15,902 bases of DNA from JBKJUK01 sp046590705 (GCA_046590705.1 JBKJUK010000158.1:1-15902); one strand, 5' to 3'. Numbered from the stretch's first letter, positions 1 to 6,297 are shown. The notes: generated by a model from the letters alone, not told the origin. Made by a program: numbers and translations.

Positions 1-20
1 AGACTGCAATATGGCTGCAT

Positions 21-79
21 CGCCGGGGACCCTCCTCTTAGCTTGATTCGCCAAAAAGAGTTTAGAAGAGACCCCGGCG
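21..79. repeat. Imperfect inverted repeat (hairpin) at the left edge
   Basis: The 8-base arm CGCCGGGG at 21-28 pairs perfectly with CCCCGGCG at 72-79. The inner flanks are pyrimidine-rich on the left and purine-rich on the right, so the stem can extend imperfectly around an A/T-rich loop. It lies beyond the rhomboid stop. Neither strand has a T-tract after the stem, so I do not call it a terminator. Its partner gene, if any, lies outside the window. Confidence 0.35.
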
Positions 80-138
80 TCTCCGTCTCCAAAAGTCTAA
101 TTTGGACAAGAGTGGCAGGATTGCCTGTGCTCCACACA

Positions 139-160
139 AACGCGTGCACACACACGCGTT
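139..160 (-). terminator. Possible weak terminator after the rhomboid gene
   Basis: A perfect 8-bp stem, AACGCGTG (139-146) against CACGCGTT (153-160), closes a 6-base loop. It starts 6 bases past the rhomboid stop when read on the minus strand. Only a short T-run (TTTGTG) follows the stem, so intrinsic termination would be weak. It could instead be a 3' stabilising hairpin. Confidence 0.4.
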
Positions 161-165
161 GGGTT

Positions 166-786
166 CTACACTTCCACGATGCTTTGACCAGGCGGGGGAG
201 GCGGCACGCGATGCGGAATCAGACCGAACAGAAGACCTGCAAAGAATCCTCCGAAATGCGCGGCATTGTCGATGCCTGGGACGGTGAAGCCGATGATCAC
301 ATTCAACGCGGCCCAGCCCAGTAACTGCTTCACCAGATTCTGGGTCCAGGACTGATGTTTCCAGCGTGGGCTTCGCCGGATCCCCGTGATGAGTGCTCCG
401 AGAATGCCGAAGATGGCACCGCTCGCTCCCGCGGCCGTTCCGTTCGTGAAGAAGACACTGGCCGCCGAGGCGGCGACGCCCGTTGCGAAATAAATCAGTA
501 GAAATCGCGGAGTTCCGAACATCATCTCGAAGACAGCGCCGAGTTGATAAAGGGCCCAGACGTTCAGGAGAAGATGCAGCACTCCGATGTGGAGGAACAG
601 GGACGTGAACAGGCGCCACAACTGACCCTGGCGGACCAATTCGGAGTTGAGTGCGCCGAGTCTGAGCAGGCCCTCTTCCGAAGAAGTATCGCGGATGATT
701 CCGCTCGCGCCTGTGACGAACTCCAGGACGAACATGATCAGAATGGCGACTCCTATGATGAGAGTACCCTTGGCGCGACTCTTCAT
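166..786 (-). CDS. Rhomboid-family intramembrane serine protease
   Basis: Predicted inner-membrane rhomboid protease (206 aa) that would cut transmembrane substrates within the bilayer. The family signature is complete: a WRL...H-L-HLLLN segment at about 57-75 (His66, His71 and the oxyanion Asn75), the nucleophile in GASGA (Ser122), and the catalytic His177 in IDNAAHFGG. About six hydrophobic helices are visible, the first at residues 8-26. The C-terminus ends in a short Pro-rich cytosolic tail. No extra cytoplasmic domain is present, so it is a minimal six-helix type. The ATG overlaps the TGA of the upstream SDR gene (ATGA), and a purine-rich GGAAGGAA lies directly before it, so translation is probably coupled. 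The substrate cannot be told from sequence. Confidence 0.92.
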   Translation of the reverse strand: MKSRAKGTLIIGVAILIMFVLEFVTGASGIIRDTSSEEGLLRLGALNSELVRQGQLWRLFTSLFLHIGVLHLLLNVWALYQLGAVFEMMFGTPRFLLIYFATGVAASAASVFFTNGTAAGASGAIFGILGALITGIRRSPRWKHQSWTQNLVKQLLGWAALNVIIGFTVPGIDNAAHFGGFFAGLLFGLIPHRVPPPPPGQSIVEV

Positions 787-1580
787 TTCCTTCCTTCGAG
801 TCCGGAGGACACCGACCGCATCAGCCGATGGGCAACCTCCGGGAAGATTTCCTTCACCTTCATAAACAGCGCGGCCTGCCAGGGAACGATCGATCGCGAC
901 GCACCGCTCACGGCGACCCGAACGATGGCCCGGGCGACGCGCTCAGAAGAAATGGCCAGCACCAGCCGTGAAGCCGCCGGCATCTTGCCTCGCTCGGCCT
1001 TCTGAAAAAACTCCGTCTCGGTTGTGCCGGGACAGACCAGCGAGACTCGCACGCCTGAGCTGAAGACCTCGTCGCGCATGGCCTCCGACATGCCGACCAT
1101 TGCGAACTTCGAGGCGCAGTAGCCACCCATGCGCTGGAAGCCCATGATTCCGGCAATCGAGGCAATGTTCACGATGCGGCCGGAACCTCGAGACAGCATA
1201 CCTGGCAGCGCGGCCTGCGAGCACTGCAGAGCTCCCAGGAAGTTCGTGTCGAGCATGCCCGTGACTTCGTCGATTTTCGCGGCGACGGCATCGTCGAAGA
1301 TCCCGAAGCCGGCGTTGTTCACCAGCACATCGACGCGTCCGAACAGCTGCTCCGCGCGCTGGATCATCTCCTGGCATTGCGCAGCGATTCGCACGTCGAC
1401 GATGGCGACCTCACAGCGGACACCGAGCCCGCGACATTCCTCAGCGACCTTCTCGAGTTCATGTTCGCGTCGGGCTGCAATCAGCAGATTCGAGCCCTGC
1501 CGCGCGAAGGCTATCGCGGCAGCCCTGCCAATGCCGCTGCTGGCCCCGGTGATGACAACGGTCATGTCTTTTAATTGCAC
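783..1580 (-). CDS. Short-chain dehydrogenase/reductase (SDR), classical type
   Basis: NAD(P)-dependent oxidoreductase of the classical SDR family (265 aa, single Rossmann domain). Visible signatures are the cofactor loop TGASSGIG (11-18), NNAG (88-91), the structural Asn113, and the catalytic set Ser141, Tyr154 and Lys158 in SIAG...YCASK. Arg residues after the second beta strand (AARREHE, 36-42) suggest NADP(H) preference, which is an inference. The substrate is unknown. The start used is GTG at 1580; an in-frame ATG at 1565 would give MTVVITGASSGIG, equally typical of the family. Neither has a clear Shine-Dalgarno. The stop overlaps the rhomboid ATG by four bases, so the two form an operon. 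Confidence 0.93.
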   Translation of the reverse strand: MQLKDMTVVITGASSGIGRAAAIAFARQGSNLLIAARREHELEKVAEECRGLGVRCEVAIVDVRIAAQCQEMIQRAEQLFGRVDVLVNNAGFGIFDDAVAAKIDEVTGMLDTNFLGALQCSQAALPGMLSRGSGRIVNIASIAGIMGFQRMGGYCASKFAMVGMSEAMRDEVFSSGVRVSLVCPGTTETEFFQKAERGKMPAASRLVLAISSERVARAIVRVAVSGASRSIVPWQAALFMKVKEIFPEVAHRLMRSVSSGLEGRK

Positions 1581-1622
1581 GCAGCGCTTTTAGTAGAACC
1601 GGCGGGAAGTAGCAAGGGTCTT

Positions 1623-1827
1623 CTGATGAACGCAGAACATTGGCGGGCCGGGGTCAGGGGGCCGGGGGCCGGAGCGGAAAAGCCGTGAACCGTCGCGAAT
1701 CAGAGGACGCTGAAGGAAGACGAAGAGCAGGGATCTGCCTCTACCGCCTCTCCTTTCTTACTTCATCGTTTTGCGTTCTGAGTTCTGCGTTCATCAGTCC
1801 CCGGCCCCCTGACCCCTGCCCCCGGCC
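1623..1827. repeat. Composite repeat region in the SDR/ilvE spacer
   Basis: This covers most of the 356-bp divergent spacer between the SDR gene and ilvE; I see no gene in it. Two inverted pairs are exact. The 16-mer CTGATGAACGCAGAAC (1623-1638) recurs as its reverse complement at 1782-1797. The 18-mer GGGGTCAGGGGGCCGGGG (1650-1667) recurs as its reverse complement at 1799-1816. The arms are in the order A-B...A'-B', not B'-A', so this is two inserted units in opposite orientation rather than one simple hairpin. A copy of the window's dispersed GC-rich 15-mer lies at 1660-1674. The DNA between the arms (about 1681-1781) shows no recognisable feature. Confidence 0.75.
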
Positions 1828-1846
1828 GCTTCACGTCTTCCTCCGA

Positions 1847-1876
1847 TTGACAGAAAAAACCGGCCCCACCTATACT
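1847..1876 (+). promoter_or_regulatory. Sigma-70-type promoter of ilvE
   Basis: A perfect -35 box TTGACA (1847-1852) and a -10 box TATACT (1871-1876, 5 of 6 consensus) are separated by 18 bp. The predicted transcript start is near 1883, giving a leader of roughly 54 nt before the ilvE ATG at 1937. I see no leader peptide or attenuator in it. The promoter lies just outside the repeat cluster. Confidence 0.8.
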
Positions 1877-1936
1877 CGCCAGTCTTACCGGGCCCCGGTT
1901 TCGCATCCTCCGTCATAACCTCACAGGAGATCCCCC

Positions 1937-2908
1937 ATGCCGTTCGAAGAAGTAAAGAAGATCTGGATGAATGGACGCATGGTGGACTTTGCAGACGCGA
2001 AGATTCACGTTCTGACGCACGCTCTCCACTACGGCTCCGGTATGTTCGAAGGAATTCGCTGCTACGAGACCGAGAACGGCTCGGCGATTTTCCGCCTTCA
2101 CGATCACATCCGCAGGTTGTACGACAGCTGCAAGATCTACAGGATGCAGGTCCCGGTGGCCATGGCTGATTTCGAGAAAGCCTGCATCGAAGTCGTGCGT
2201 GCGAATGAGTTCGCCGACTGTTACCTCCGCCCGCTCATCTATCGCGGCTTTCACTCATTGGGTGTCTATCCCGGCAAGTGTCCGGTCGACATTTCCATTG
2301 CCGCCTGGAAGTGGGGCAAGTATCTCGGAGCCGAGGCCATCGAACAGGGAGTCGATGTTCGGGTAGCCTCCTGGAGCCGCATGGCGCCGAATACTTTCCC
2401 GGCCATGGCCAAGTCCACGGCCAACTACATGAATTCGATCCTGATTCGCGAAGAAGCTGCAGCGGATGGTTATACGGAAGGCATCGCCCTCGATGTGAAC
2501 GGCTACGTCTGCGAAGGATCGGGGGAGAACGTATTCCTGGTCCGCGACAAGAAGATCACCACCCCGCCCCTGGGCGCTTCGGTGCTGCCGGGTATCACGC
2601 GCGACTCGGTCATCACCATCGCCCGCGACATGGGATTCGAAGTCATCGAGACTCTGGTACCGCGCGAGTCGCTCTACATCGCCGACGAAGTCTTCTTCAC
2701 CGGCACGGCAGCGGAAGTCACGCCGATCCGTTCGATCGACCGGATCACCATCGGCTCCGGTACGCGCGGTCCGATCACCGAAAAGATCCAGGCAGAGTAC
2801 TTCGCCTACATCGGCGGCCGCATCCCCGATCGCTACAACTGGCTCACTCCGGTGTACCACGGGGAAGAGCGAGGCAAGCGGGGAGTGGTGGCAGCGGCGG
2901 TAGAGTAG
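1937..2908 (+). CDS. ilvE: Branched-chain amino acid aminotransferase
   Basis: PLP-dependent class IV (fold type IV) transaminase, 323 aa. It should catalyse the last step of Leu, Ile and Val synthesis and the first step of their breakdown, swapping amino groups with glutamate/2-oxoglutarate in the cytoplasm. Visible landmarks: the N-terminal HYGSGMFEGIR segment (31-41), the Schiff-base Lys159 in FPAMAKSTANYMNS, the PLP-contacting Glu193 in the C-EGSGENVF motif (192-200), LPGITR (217-222) and the FFTGTAAEVTPI motif (253-264). Length matches bacterial IlvE. The ATG is supported by AGGAG at 1925-1929, 7 bases upstream, and a strong promoter at 1847-1876. It appears monocistronic: the next gene downstream is convergent. 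D-amino-acid aminotransferase and aminodeoxychorismate lyase share the fold, but the motifs favour IlvE. Confidence 0.95.
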   Translation: MPFEEVKKIWMNGRMVDFADAKIHVLTHALHYGSGMFEGIRCYETENGSAIFRLHDHIRRLYDSCKIYRMQVPVAMADFEKACIEVVRANEFADCYLRPLIYRGFHSLGVYPGKCPVDISIAAWKWGKYLGAEAIEQGVDVRVASWSRMAPNTFPAMAKSTANYMNSILIREEAAADGYTEGIALDVNGYVCEGSGENVFLVRDKKITTPPLGASVLPGITRDSVITIARDMGFEVIETLVPRESLYIADEVFFTGTAAEVTPIRSIDRITIGSGTRGPITEKIQAEYFAYIGGRIPDRYNWLTPVYHGEERGKRGVVAAAVE

Positions 2909-2913
2909 AGGCA

Positions 2914-2941
2914 GGCCGGGGGCCGGAGTTTGGGGCCGGGG
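2914..2941 (+). repeat. Dispersed GC-rich repeat, forward copies
   Basis: The exact 15-mer GGCCGGGGGCCGGAG occupies 2914-2928. It is followed directly by a partial second unit, GTTTGGGGCCGGGG (2928-2941). The same 14-mer recurs at 4953-4966. This sits between the convergent ends of ilvE and the four-helix-bundle gene, and is inverted relative to the copies at the other end of that gene. Confidence 0.75.
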
Positions 2942-2957
2942 TAGAAGCGGTTTCAAC

Positions 2958-3467
2958 TCAGGCCTCGGTCGGATCTCGCATCGGTCCGGTTGCTGGCGCC
3001 AGTTTCCTGTGGAGTGCTGTTAGTTGGCGGTAGAGCAACTCGCACTCGTTTTCGATATCGCTGGATTGTTCCGTTGAGAGATACCCGACATCTCTTGCGA
3101 GAAGCACCAGGGTTTCGCACTCAGCAAGTGATCCGCGTGCGATCGCTACGAAGTGTGCAAACTCTCGTCGACTGAATCGACCCCGCCCTTCTGCGAGATT
3201 CGCCGCGACCGACACGGACGCGCGCATCAGTTGAGATGAGAGCCCGTATTTTTCTGACGAGGGAAAGCTGCGCACGACCAGATACACTGAGCGAGCAAGT
3301 GACATCGCCTTGGTCCAGACGATGAGGTTCTTAACAGTACGTCGTGTGGTAGACGACGCTTCGCCATGCTGACTTAGGCCTCCGGCCCCCGGCCGCTCTT
3401 CCTCTGGTGCCGATGCTTGGCCTCGATGACTCCGGCCCCCGGCCCCCGGCCCATCCTCGACCCTCAT
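2958..3467 (-). CDS. Four-helix-bundle protein of the 23S rRNA intervening-sequence (IVP) family
   Basis: Residues from about 45 to 155 match the small all-helical family typified by proteins encoded within 23S rRNA intervening sequences: VKNLIVWTKAMSLA, then YGLSSQLMRASVSVAANLAEG (72-92), an EFAHF helix, and LARDVGYLS. No enzymatic motif is present and the function is unknown; relatives include accessory proteins of diversity-generating retroelements, but no reverse transcriptase lies nearby. The ATG at 3467 overlaps the radC stop (ATGA). The first 44 residues are Gly/Pro/Arg-rich and are encoded by two copies of the dispersed GC-rich repeat. I found no in-frame ATG, GTG, TTG or CTG between codon 1 and Met54/55 (in KAMSLA), which already lies inside the conserved core. 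So either the extension is translated or the gene is a decayed, fused copy. Confidence 0.75.
   Translation of the reverse strand: MRVEDGPGAGGRSHRGQASAPEEERPGAGGLSQHGEASSTTRRTVKNLIVWTKAMSLARSVYLVVRSFPSSEKYGLSSQLMRASVSVAANLAEGRGRFSRREFAHFVAIARGSLAECETLVLLARDVGYLSTEQSSDIENECELLYRQLTALHRKLAPATGPMRDPTEA
3380..3450 (-). repeat. Dispersed GC-rich repeat, two inverted copies inside the IVP-like reading frame
   Basis: CTCCGGCCCCCGGCC occurs exactly at 3380-3394 and 3430-3444, with a further CCCGGC unit to 3450. These are the reverse complement of the copies at 1660, 2914 and 4959. The spacing between the two is 50 bp, and the DNA after each unit shares short blocks, suggesting a tandem duplication. 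On the minus strand they encode the GPGAGG and PGAGG stretches of the IVP-like protein's N-terminus. Confidence 0.75.
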
Positions 3468-4147
3468 CCCATCGCTCCCCTCTGCTTGAGCGAGACGAAG
3501 CGGTTGCTGCCGAGGATGAGGTGATCGAGGATTTCCACTCCCATGAGGCGACCCGCTTCTACCATTTTTTTTGTGAAGAGGAGATCTTCGGCCGAGGGGG
3601 CTGGGTCGCCGGAGGGATGGTTGTGGAAGATGATGACTGAGGCGGCATTCTCTTCGAGTGCGTGACGAATGACATCGCGTGTCGAGACCGTGGTGGAGTT
3701 GAGGGTTCCGACGTAGATCTCCCGTTCCCGCAGCACACGATTCTTGCTGTCGAGGAAGACTGCTCCCAGTCGTTCCTGAACCTGATGCGCGTAACGCGCG
3801 ATCAGCGAGCGGGCCAGCGCATCGGGATCGCGAATCGGATCACTTCCGTCGGCCACGTGTGACGCCAGCCGTCTTCCGATTTCCAGGGCAGCGGCGATTC
3901 GAGCGCGCTTGGCTTCGCCGATGCCTTTGGCCAGGCGGCCCGAACTCCAGTCGCGGCGAGCGAAAACCTGCAGGCCGTCGGGCAGGAGATCGCGTGCGAG
4001 TTGAAGCGCGCTTTTTCCCCGCACACCCGATCCCAGCAGAATGGCCAGCAGTTCGGAGTCGGAGAGTGTCGAAGCGCCATGCCGCATCAGGCGTTCGCGT
4101 GGACGCTCGTCGAGCGGCAGATCAGCGATGGTCAGAGCGCCGCTCAC
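3464..4147 (-). CDS. radC: RadC/UPF0758-family JAB1/MPN metalloprotein
   Basis: RadC-type protein of 227 aa, the usual family length. The N-terminal part opens with the family segment LPLDERPRERL...LSDSELLAILLGSG (10-41), followed by a helix-hairpin-helix GIGEAKRARI (75-84). The C-terminal JAB1/MPN domain carries the complete metal motif H-x-H-x7-S-x2-D: His175, His177, Ser185, Asp188 in the HNHPSGDP region. The old link to DNA repair in E. coli was later disputed and the true role is unsettled. The start chosen is GTG at 4147: GGAGG lies 7 bases upstream and the GTG overlaps the sirtuin stop (GTGA). The frame stays open much further upstream, to 4693, but that part is antisense-like shadow inside the sirtuin gene. 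The stop overlaps the ATG of the IVP-like gene. Confidence 0.93.
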   Translation of the reverse strand: MSGALTIADLPLDERPRERLMRHGASTLSDSELLAILLGSGVRGKSALQLARDLLPDGLQVFARRDWSSGRLAKGIGEAKRARIAAALEIGRRLASHVADGSDPIRDPDALARSLIARYAHQVQERLGAVFLDSKNRVLREREIYVGTLNSTTVSTRDVIRHALEENAASVIIFHNHPSGDPAPSAEDLLFTKKMVEAGRLMGVEILDHLILGSNRFVSLKQRGAMG

Positions 4148-4884
4148 TGTGCAACCTCCAGAATGGCGTCGACGATCACCGGAACTGCCCGGGAGGCAGT
4201 TTCCTCGATGACGAAATCGCAGCTTGTGCTGAGAGGTGTGCTGTCGGGATTGATCTCCATGGAGATTCCGCGCTGCAGAGAGCTCATGAGTCCGGCCGCG
4301 GGATAGACCAGTCCGGAAGTCCCGATGATGAGAAGGAGATCGGCGTGTGAGATCAGTTCGACTGCTCGATTGATGTCCTCCGGCTCGAGCGCTTCTCCGA
4401 ACCAGACGATGTCCGGGCGCAGGAGTGCCCCACATGCGCAAAGCGGTGGCAGCGATGGGAACGGTGCCGTTGCTTCCTGCGTCGTTTCCTCGCGGGTGCA
4501 CCGCACGCGAAAGAGATTTCCGTGGAGCTCGATCGTCCCGATCGACCCCGCCCGTGTATGTAGTCCGTCGACGTTCTGGGTGATGACGGAAACCTCCAGT
4601 TCGTCGTGTTGTGCGAGTCGAGCGAGGGCAGTATGCGCGGCGTTGGGTGCGCAGTCGCGGACCAGGGACCGTCGCCATTCGTACCACTCCCATACCAGTG
4701 CTGCGTCGCGCGCGAACGCTTCCGGCGTGGCCAGATCTTCGGCCCGGAAGTTTTTCCAGAGTCCTCCGCTTCCACGAAACGTGGGCACGCCGCTTTCAGC
4801 GGAGATACCTGCGCCGGTGAGCACGGCAATTCTGCGGGGATGATTACTGCGGATCCATGAGACTGCGTCGTTCAACTGTTCCAT
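4144..4884 (-). CDS. cobB: NAD-dependent protein deacylase, class III sirtuin (CobB/SIRT5-like)
   Basis: Sirtuin of 246 aa that should remove acyl groups from protein lysines using NAD+. Motifs in order: GAGISAESGVPTFRG (24-38), TQNVDGLH (102-109), catalytic His121 in ELHGN, LLRPDIVWFGE (154-164), and the NAD-binding GTS (188-190). Tyr68 and Arg71 (YEWR) form the Y-x-x-R motif typical of class III sirtuins, which prefer acidic acyl groups such as succinyl and malonyl; this specificity is inferred from SIRT5 and E. coli CobB. The zinc site is incomplete: Cys129, Cys149 and Cys151 are present, but the second Cys of the first pair is Glu132. Reduced zinc sites also occur in some CobB proteins. 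No clear Shine-Dalgarno precedes the ATG. It is the first gene of the sirtuin-radC-IVP group. Confidence 0.93.
   Translation of the reverse strand: MEQLNDAVSWIRSNHPRRIAVLTGAGISAESGVPTFRGSGGLWKNFRAEDLATPEAFARDAALVWEWYEWRRSLVRDCAPNAAHTALARLAQHDELEVSVITQNVDGLHTRAGSIGTIELHGNLFRVRCTREETTQEATAPFPSLPPLCACGALLRPDIVWFGEALEPEDINRAVELISHADLLLIIGTSGLVYPAAGLMSSLQRGISMEINPDSTPLSTSCDFVIEETASRAVPVIVDAILEVAQ
4155..4159 (-). promoter_or_regulatory. Shine-Dalgarno that fixes the radC start
   Basis: GGAGG on the minus strand (CCTCC on plus) lies 7 bases before the GTG at 4147, inside the last codons of the sirtuin gene. It settles the radC start against the longer open frame and supports coupled translation across the GTGA junction. 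Confidence 0.8.
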
Positions 4885-4952
4885 AGTTCACGTGGACGCG
4901 GGGGCAAGACGACCGGCAGGCGGGTGGGAGAAGGGGAGTGTAGCACGCTGAG

Positions 4953-4973
4953 GTTTGGGGCCGGGGGCCGGAG
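4953..4973 (+). repeat. Dispersed GC-rich repeat, forward copy
   Basis: The exact 15-mer GGCCGGGGGCCGGAG lies at 4959-4973, preceded by GTTTGG to give the 14-mer (4953-4966) also seen at 2928-2941. It lies in the 385-bp spacer between the sirtuin start and the parvulin stop. That spacer holds no gene; it contains this unit, the 5016-5194 element and the terminator. Confidence 0.75.
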
Positions 4974-5015
4974 TCGTCGGCAGGTAGCCGTGGAGCAAGC
5001 AGCATCCTGTCGGTA

Positions 5016-5194
5016 CGTCATTCCGATGAGCGCGCGTTGCAGGCGCGAGCTTGCGGGGCTGACCGTGCGAAGAGGAATCTCCGTTCCGCGCCGCCAGAGT
5101 CGCACCGATTCACCGCATCTGCGCGGACCGGAGATTCCTCCTCGCAGTTACTGCTCTGCTCACGCGAAGGGTCGCGTGGCTCGTCGGAATGACG
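5016..5194. repeat. 179-bp nested inverted-repeat element (MITE/REP-like)
   Basis: Outer arms CGTCATTCCGA (5016-5026) and TCGGAATGACG (5184-5194) are perfect 11-bp inverted repeats. Inner arms at 5072-5091 and 5121-5140 are 20 bp with one mismatch and include GAGGAATCTCCG / CGGAGATTCCTC. The two halves thus follow the same template, outer motif then about 45 variable bases then inner motif, in opposite orientation. Similar CGTCATTCCGA...GAGGAATCTC units are, from general knowledge, dispersed intergenic repeats in several GC-rich bacteria. The element is non-coding. Whether it moves, folds as RNA or marks DNA is unknown. Confidence 0.75.
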
Positions 5195-5209
5195 CTGATG
5201 ATTCGACGC

Positions 5210-5246
5210 AAAAAAAACCGCGATAGAACTTGCTCTGTCGCGGTTT
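5210..5246 (-). terminator. Strong intrinsic terminator of the mfd-parvulin cluster
   Basis: Read on the minus strand, AAACCGCGA at 5246-5238 pairs with TCGCGGTTT at 5223-5215; the stem extends by three more pairs after one mismatch, around a small loop. It runs straight into eight T residues (complement of 5210-5217). It starts 23 bases beyond the stop of the last parvulin gene. Shape, GC-rich stem and U-tract are textbook for rho-independent termination. Confidence 0.9.
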
Positions 5247-5269
5247 CATTTCGTTCAACGTGCGTTTTA

Positions 5270-6253
5270 TCAGCTGGGGATGTTGGCTTCGAAGACCTGG
5301 ATGTAGGCGTCCTTTCTCAGTCGTTCCACGTACGACTTGTAGTCGCGTTGAAACGATTCCTCACCGGCATCATTGCGGAGACGATCCTTCACCGTGTCAA
5401 AGTTCGGCACCTCAGCGGGCATCCGCTGTTCGACGCGAACGATGTGATAGCCGAATCGCGTTTCGATCGGTCCGACCACTGATCCTGCGTCACTGGCGAA
5501 GACACCAGCGTCGAGAATCGGGAGCAGTTCTCCGCGAGCGACCTCTCCGACATCGCCGGCTTTGTCTTTCGATGGCGCGCCGGAGTAGTTGGTCACCAGC
5601 GTTCCGAAATCCTCACCCTGTTTCGCACGTGCGTAGGCTTCATCGGCCTGTGCACGAAGCCGGGCTTTCGCTGCTTCGTCTGCGCCTTCCGGGATCACTA
5701 CGATGATCTCGCGCAGCTTCGCGCGCTCCGGAAGTTTGTATCGTTCTTTCTCCCGCTCGAAACGCTCGCGTAGTTCCTTATCACTGAGATCTTCACGTGA
5801 GCGAAGTTCACGCGCGAAAACCTTATTGGTGAGCAGCGTGTCGCGGAGGCGGGCCTCCATCTCGGGGCGCGTGAGACCGGACTTTTTCAGCGACTCGGCG
5901 AATTCCTCGTCAGTCTTGATCCCGTACTGGCCTTTCAGCCGCACTACCGCGTCCTGAATCTCGCGGTCCGAGACGGTGATCCCGATGCGGTCAGCGCGAT
6001 CTTTGATCAGCAGTTCGCTGGTCATCTCGGTGATCAGATTCTGCTTGAACGCTGCTCGCTTTTCCTGCGAGTCGGCACCGGCGTTCTGCTCCATTTCAGC
6101 GAGGCCTTCACGCAGGCGGCGTTGGTACTGAGTTCTGGTGATGATCCGGTCGCCCACACGAATCACAACTGCTTCCACCACCTCGGCCGCCTGGAGTGGT
6201 AGCGCCGAAGCGGCGAGGATGAATACAAATGAGAGTGCGATAGTTTTCTTCAT
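5270..6253 (-). CDS. SurA/PpiC-like periplasmic parvulin (signal peptide)
   Basis: Periplasmic folding factor of the SurA/PpiC group, 327 aa. A Sec signal peptide fills residues 1-22 (MKKTIALS..., hydrophobic core, LQA-AE cleavage site). Next is a helical SurA-N-like chaperone region (about 25-165, with ILITRTQY-like start and the LITEMTSELLIKDRA helix), then one parvulin domain (about 176-275) with DVGEVARGELLP and FGYHIVRVE. The family's first active-site His (as in H-ILV) is replaced by Glu182 in REIIVV, while His270 is kept, so isomerase activity is doubtful and a chaperone role more likely. AGGA six bases before the ATG supports the start. It is the last gene of the cluster, 44 bp after another parvulin gene and just before a strong terminator. 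Outer-membrane protein clients are inferred. Confidence 0.9.
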   Translation of the reverse strand: MKKTIALSFVFILAASALPLQAAEVVEAVVIRVGDRIITRTQYQRRLREGLAEMEQNAGADSQEKRAAFKQNLITEMTSELLIKDRADRIGITVSDREIQDAVVRLKGQYGIKTDEEFAESLKKSGLTRPEMEARLRDTLLTNKVFARELRSREDLSDKELRERFEREKERYKLPERAKLREIIVVIPEGADEAAKARLRAQADEAYARAKQGEDFGTLVTNYSGAPSKDKAGDVGEVARGELLPILDAGVFASDAGSVVGPIETRFGYHIVRVEQRMPAEVPNFDTVKDRLRNDAGEESFQRDYKSYVERLRKDAYIQVFEANIPS

Positions 6254-6297
6254 GAATTTCCTATGGTCGTGACTGTGAACAGCGGGGCAAGGCGCGA

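Noticed and set aside
62..619. Minus-strand open frame overlapping the rhomboid gene (185 codons)
   Set aside because: Shadow frame: Arg/Ser-rich with no family resemblance, while the rhomboid frame has all catalytic motifs.
1640..1918. Plus-strand open frame in the SDR/ilvE spacer (92 codons)
   Set aside because: Its ends are made of the GC-rich repeat and it covers the ilvE promoter; no Shine-Dalgarno or domain.
2278..3033. Plus-strand open frame overlapping ilvE (251 codons)
   Set aside because: His/Arg/Gly-rich shadow frame of ilvE running into the repeat; no start signal or family match.
3380..3450. Regularly spaced GC-rich units as a possible CRISPR array
   Set aside because: Only two units, no conserved repeat-spacer pattern, no cas genes, and copies are dispersed in both orientations.
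4148..4693. Upstream extension of the radC reading frame
   Set aside because: It lies wholly within the sirtuin gene, looks Arg/Ser-rich and family-foreign, and the GTG at 4147 has GGAGG at proper spacing and a GTGA overlap.
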